A DNA stretch of 64,000 nucleotides from Oscheius sp. JU75. Its lineage: Eukaryota > Nematoda > Chromadorea > Rhabditida > Rhabditidae. This document shows, piece by piece, positions 59,997 to 64,000 of this stretch. The position numbers and the translations under genes were made by a program. The stretch's first letter is position 1, and each line of letters starts with the position of its first letter. The notes under the pieces were generated by a model. It did not search any database and was not told where the DNA came from. It saw only the letters and a list, made by a program, of their open reading frames with translations. The stretch covers positions 496,001 through 560,000 of the forward strand of contig JASJZC010000001.1 of assembly GCA_037178855.1 (NCBI GenBank), in the 5' to 3' direction.

Positions 59997-62900
59997 TCAA
60001 GCAAATTCGACGCGTTTGAAGCGGCCATGACCGGTTTGGTCGAATGGACGCTGGTCACTGACGGCCGGGGACAGACTGACAGAATCTGTAGGCGTGGCGG
60101 ATGGACTGCTGCCCTGAAAAGTGCTTAATTTACTTGATTACATGCAAAATTTTGCGTTAAAATGTTGGCCAATTGAAAACTAAACAGAACAGAGATTTCA
60201 AGCTACCGTAATCTTGAAAGGCATTTTTTCCCGCGCTATTTTTCTGGGTCAAGAAATTTATTTTTGGCTTTTTGATGTTCTACATAGTTGTAGAGGAAAT
60301 CAAGATCTATAACTTTGCAGAACATCGCGAAATCTGAAAATGTCATCTTGACCTCATAAAATGGCCGAGAAGATTCAAACTGAGGTCGTACGAATGCATG
60401 CAACAACAGAAATTGTGTCTGTGTTTTCAGTGACCTACCGGGTTGACATTTAATAGGAAAAGAGGGTGAGACTATTGTCCACACTGTAACTGAAAAATAG
60501 AGTGGCTCGTGCAACTAAATAATAGAGGATACGGTAGCACGGGGTAGAGAGACGATCAACTGGTTCAAACTACAATACCAAAATGTTCGTCTTGATCTGC
60601 TGTTTCCAAAAATACGCTCACTCTAGAAATAGCCTAATTTTACAGGCAAAATAATGTTTTGGGCGGGACGGTACTCGGCTGAAGACTGGCCTATTGGCTA
60701 ACACTTTTGCTTGATAATCTAAGGGTCCGGGTTAAATTCCGGATCAAAAAACAATTTTTTTATTTTACGTAAAATATGGTTTTGTCGCTCAAACTAGTCT
60801 AACCTTACGCTTCCTCACCTGAGAGGAGATACTGGGAGAATGAGACATGGATACGCGACGGACTCGGCGAGTCAGAGACTGTAGATCTTCAACCACGCTT
60901 CCCACGACGATTTCCTCGCTGAAAATTTTTTGTCAGTCACTGTCAAGGGTATTGTCACTCTCACTGTCCCTGTTTCTATCCCTCCCCAGAACGTTGTTAT
61001 GGCTGTCCCAACTCTAAATTTAGATGCTTCCCTAATCAGTTGCCGTTTTCGGCACTCGCTCTCTGGTAAATATGGAACATGGGATTAGTTAATAGTCTGG
61101 ATGACCCGGAAGAGTTCAGAGTACACTGAGTTAGGGTGAGAGTAAACAAGAGGGATCCTTTCTATGTCTCTCTGTCTCAGTCTCTTTCTCTATGTCTCCT
61201 ACCTTGTAATCTCCTTCATCTCACAGGCGTACTGCTTCAAATCGTGACTGATGTTGACCAGTTCAGCTGGCGGATTCGTGTGACCAATAATCTTGTCCAC
61301 CAGGACACCAATAGCAACCATTTTGAGAACCTGAAGCTTTGATTCTACCCAAATTCTTGGCTCCTCCCACCTCCAGGTTGAACTTTTCCGCCAGAAGTAC
61401 CATCCGTTTGGTGAACTCGCTGTCACTGGCTTCCTGTAATTGTAAATGAGGAAATCCTTGCCAGCCGGCGGTGCAAGCGATTCCGCTTCTAATCTAGAAA
61501 AACACAACACTCTAGGGTGAGAGAACAGAACCATGCTGGACAGAAAGAGAGACAGTAAGACTTACCATAACTTCGGCACAGATGAATCGTTCCATTTCGC
61601 GGCGGAGAGGGGGAATGTGCGCATTGTTGATACCTTCGAGGATCTCCAGGAAGTCTTCCATGTACTGGACCTCTTTCATGATGATCTCTCGGAAGTAGAC
61701 GTGGGCGAAGGTCTGGAAAAAGTATGGTATTGACAGAGAGACAAAGAGACAAAGAGACTGAGAGATATAGAGGTATAGAGACAGAGACATAAATCTAGAA
61801 ACTCACACTCCTGACCAGACTGACAAAATGCTCAGTCTTTTCTGGCTTCTTCTCGTCCAGACAGTCTCTCTCGACCAGGTCGCACCCGTAAAGGAAGATG
61901 AGTCTGTGCATTCCGAATCGGTCCATCTCGGTGCCCACCACATCCAGGTTCGGAATCTTGACTGTCCTTTGTTTGACCTCGTTGATGAACTTGAGACAGT
62001 GCTTCTCGATCCGTTGACTTGTCTCACCGTCAGGGATATAGGTAATGGGTTCGAAGAGATTGGTTTTCATTCTGGAAATAGAGAATGAGTTACTATCCCT
62101 CTCTTCGACTCACTTAATATACACAACAATAGTAATCTGCTGGTCAATCCGTCGCTGCACCAGCTCCGAGAAAAACTCCCTTCGTCGTCCATCGCCGACA
62201 TTCAGAGGCCATCCGCTTCCCTTTGTGAACTCTCTGGGTTCCAGAATAAGGTCCCGAATCAGTTCATTGTTAGCCTGATCCATTACATGAGCCCTGCAAT
62301 ATCTTGTTGACAGAGACAGTGACAGGTTCCTTACCTTACTTCCTCCACATTGATATCAGAACACGGACCGTCTTTGAAGTAGAGATGGAGACAGACTTGT
62401 CGAGAGGATGGGACAGCGTCTGTTGCTAAATTTAACCATTTCCAGAAAGTTTTGGATGGTTTTACCATTAGAAGTCGCCACGACACATTCATCCGCAAGC
62501 CTCAATGCCCATGTGAATTGTACTCCATTGTAGGAGGTAGTGAAGGGAGGGGAGACATTTAGGACGGCCGCCTCAGCATTTTCCAGCAATCTGTAAAAAT
62601 TTTATTCCCTAAAGTCCATTGCCATGGTGTTTTTCAGGTCTGCCAAAAGTCAAAAACAGAACTCTAAATACGGTCTGGAACCGGTCGTATCAGGGCGGTG
62701 ATTTTTTGATCTGGAACTTTTGCAGAATGCAGTGAGACAAAGAGACAGATAGACAGAGTGACAGAGACCCTCCAGGATTTTTAGATCTTCTCAAAGAGCT
62801 CTAGTCACTGGACAGAAACATGAATTCTGAGCCTCACTCTCAAAAAGTGCCTCTGTTGATTTCCGACTACCTGTCTATTCATCTCTTGAGTATAGTCCAC

Positions 62901-63863
62901 CCTCACTCTCTGTGCAAGATGTCTCTGTTTTGATGAAAGTGCCGCTCACCCCCACTTCCCCATGTGACCTGCTTGGACATAGGAAAGATCACTACGTCAC
63001 AAAGTTGTGGACGGTGCACACCAAGAGCGAAATAGACTTCTGATTCGTGTTCGGAGAAAAGAACCTTTTGATCGCCTGGACAGAATGGATCGGGTCTTTG
63101 CTACGGAACTTTGCCGAACGAGAGAACGAGGGTATTAACTTTGATTGAGAGAGTCTGCACTGAGGAATAAACTTTGGTTGTCAAGGAGCTATAGGACAAG
63201 GAACTCTCTGTCTCTCCTGACTACCTACTCTCCTTGTCTCTCTCTCTCTCTCTCTCTATTCTCTTGACCTCAGATTTTTAATCACTCCCCAAGCGTTATC
63301 TGCAATGGGTTTCCCAAAAAGATTATGCGGTCTCTATCACATTTCGGCAAACTTTTGTCAACAGGATTTTATGATCAGCTCTCTCCGGAAGTAGGTGGCT
63401 TTCTGCTCCAAGTTTCCTCTGTGCGTGAGAGGCGTGGATAAGAGGGGATGAGTCGACGGGATTTGGTAGTCAAGTGGATTTTCTAGTGAGTGAGAGTTAT
63501 TCTGGGAATGGGACTGGGAGCAAGGATTGGATTGGAGTTCATTGAGTATGGACTGGTAGTCAAGTAGTCAAGGTACTGTTTCTGACTGTGGTTCTGATCT
63601 ATTGACTGCTCAGTTTCTGTATCTAGATTCTGGTAGTCAAGAAGGACAGATAAGCATAAAAGCAGAGAAACAGGGAGACAGAAACTGAGATACATAGAGC
63701 CCCTTGACTCTCACTCTCTGTCCATCTTTTTTACCCAGAAATCAAGCGATGCTCACCTTTGTGTAACCTTCAACGGCCAGCTGTATTGAAAACAGATGTG
63801 ATCGTTGTTGTCGGCATCGGATGTTCCGGCAATAACGTGCAGTGGTTCAGTAGTCATTTTCAT
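59997..63863 (-). CDS. MATH/BTB-like protein (divergent)
   Basis: A predicted 440-residue protein from ten in-phase exons: 63757-63863 (ATG at 63863), 62466-62590, 62335-62425, 62114-62293, 61807-62071, 61566-61712, 61371-61433, 61203-61330, 60819-60918 and 59997-60113. The N-terminal part fits a MATH-type fold: YSWPLKVTQR, NVSPPFTTSYNGVQFTWALR, REFTKGSGWPL and DQQITIVVYIKM. The middle resembles the second half of a BTB domain: YFREIIMKEVQYMEDFLEIL, then EFTKRMVLLAEKFNLEVL. The tail is Ser/Pro-rich and ends GRFKRVEFA. MATH-BTB proteins are usually substrate adaptors for CUL3 ubiquitin ligases. The first half of the BTB is hard to see, so the family call is tentative although the gene model itself is solid. 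The first intron (1.2 kb) has no recognised content beyond short GAGACAG runs. Confidence 0.6.
60274..60326. repeat. Palindromic CTACAACTTTGTA-type element
   Basis: GATGTTCTACATAGTTGTAG followed by ATCTATAACTTTGCAGAACAT, related to the copy at 54218. It lies in the last intron of the MATH/BTB-like gene. Confidence 0.65.
60685..60751 (+). repeat. tRNA-like fragment in the last MATH/BTB-like intron
   Basis: TGGCCTATTGGCTAACAC resembles a D arm, the loop TTGATAA would give anticodon GAT, and GGTCCGGGTTAAATTCCGGA forms a good T-arm-type hairpin. The anticodon stem does not pair. Confidence 0.45.
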
Positions 63864-64000
63864 TAGTCATTAACTGAAAACTGATTTTGAAGGTGGTATA
63901 ATAACACAAAAGGTCAAAGAAAACAAGAGAGAGACACGACCAATTGTGGTCGTTTTGGGGGCACAGGGGAGGCATCGGAAACAGCGCCTGAACCGGAACT

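Noticed and set aside
61434..61500. Possible exon reading LEAESLAPPAGKDFLIYNYR
   Set aside because: Its frame does not continue into the next exon. The ttacag acceptor at 61434 gives an in-phase LLAEKFNLE segment instead.
1..64000. CRISPR array, rRNA, operon or prophage features
   Set aside because: None is present. The repeats are microsatellites or eukaryotic transposons, and the genes have spliceosomal introns.

Overview
This window is animal nuclear DNA with compact, intron-rich genes. All clear genes have short GT-AG introns (often 40-100 bp) and end in recognisable metazoan products. The mix of a Patched-related protein, an SQV-5-like chondroitin synthase, a class 1 transmembrane semaphorin and a MATH/BTB-like protein points to an ecdysozoan, most likely a nematode. 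That assignment is an inference, and I cannot name the species. A PB1-bearing MEKK2/3-type kinase would be unusual for Caenorhabditis. No bacterial, organellar or rRNA sequence was seen.

Layout: SNRK kinase (minus strand, 3' end off the left edge, start near 3749); a 185-bp-arm inverted repeat (4052-4493); alpha-SNAP (plus, 4881-8813) with a ZNF511-like zinc-finger gene inside its first intron and a MITE inside its last; a gene-poor, GACAG/CTCTGT-rich stretch (about 9-22.7 kb) holding only a small uncharacterised gene fragment near 11.3-11.6 kb; a class 1 semaphorin (plus, 22732-26729); an intact tRNA-Asn (minus, 27499-27570); an MLRQ/NDUFA4-like exon (28346-28721); a predicted 676-residue protein kinase-kelch fusion (plus, 29390-35421) whose 2.8-kb intron is packed with transposon remnants; a Patched-related gene (minus, 36513-40861); a small coiled-coil gene (minus, 45737-46245); a MEKK2/3-like MAP3K (minus, 49205-51742); chondroitin synthase (plus, 55336-59086); and a convergent MATH/BTB-like gene (minus, 59997-63863).

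I rebuilt the gene models by hand from splice sites. Six complete models close in phase: alpha-SNAP 294 aa, kinase-kelch 676 aa, Patched-related 907 aa, MEKK 498 aa, chondroitin synthase 697 aa and MATH/BTB-like 440 aa. The genes serve unrelated jobs (membrane fusion, signalling kinases, axon guidance, glycosaminoglycan synthesis, sterol/lipid-type transport), so nothing suggests one pathway.

The most interesting items are the kinase-kelch fusion with its tandemly duplicated 36-nt linker segment, the long inverted repeat between SNRK and alpha-SNAP, the nested zinc-finger gene, and several dispersed repeat families. Those families include degenerate CTCTGT arrays in introns and spacers, tRNA-derived elements, and a repeat body that sits next to tRNA or tRNA-like sequence.
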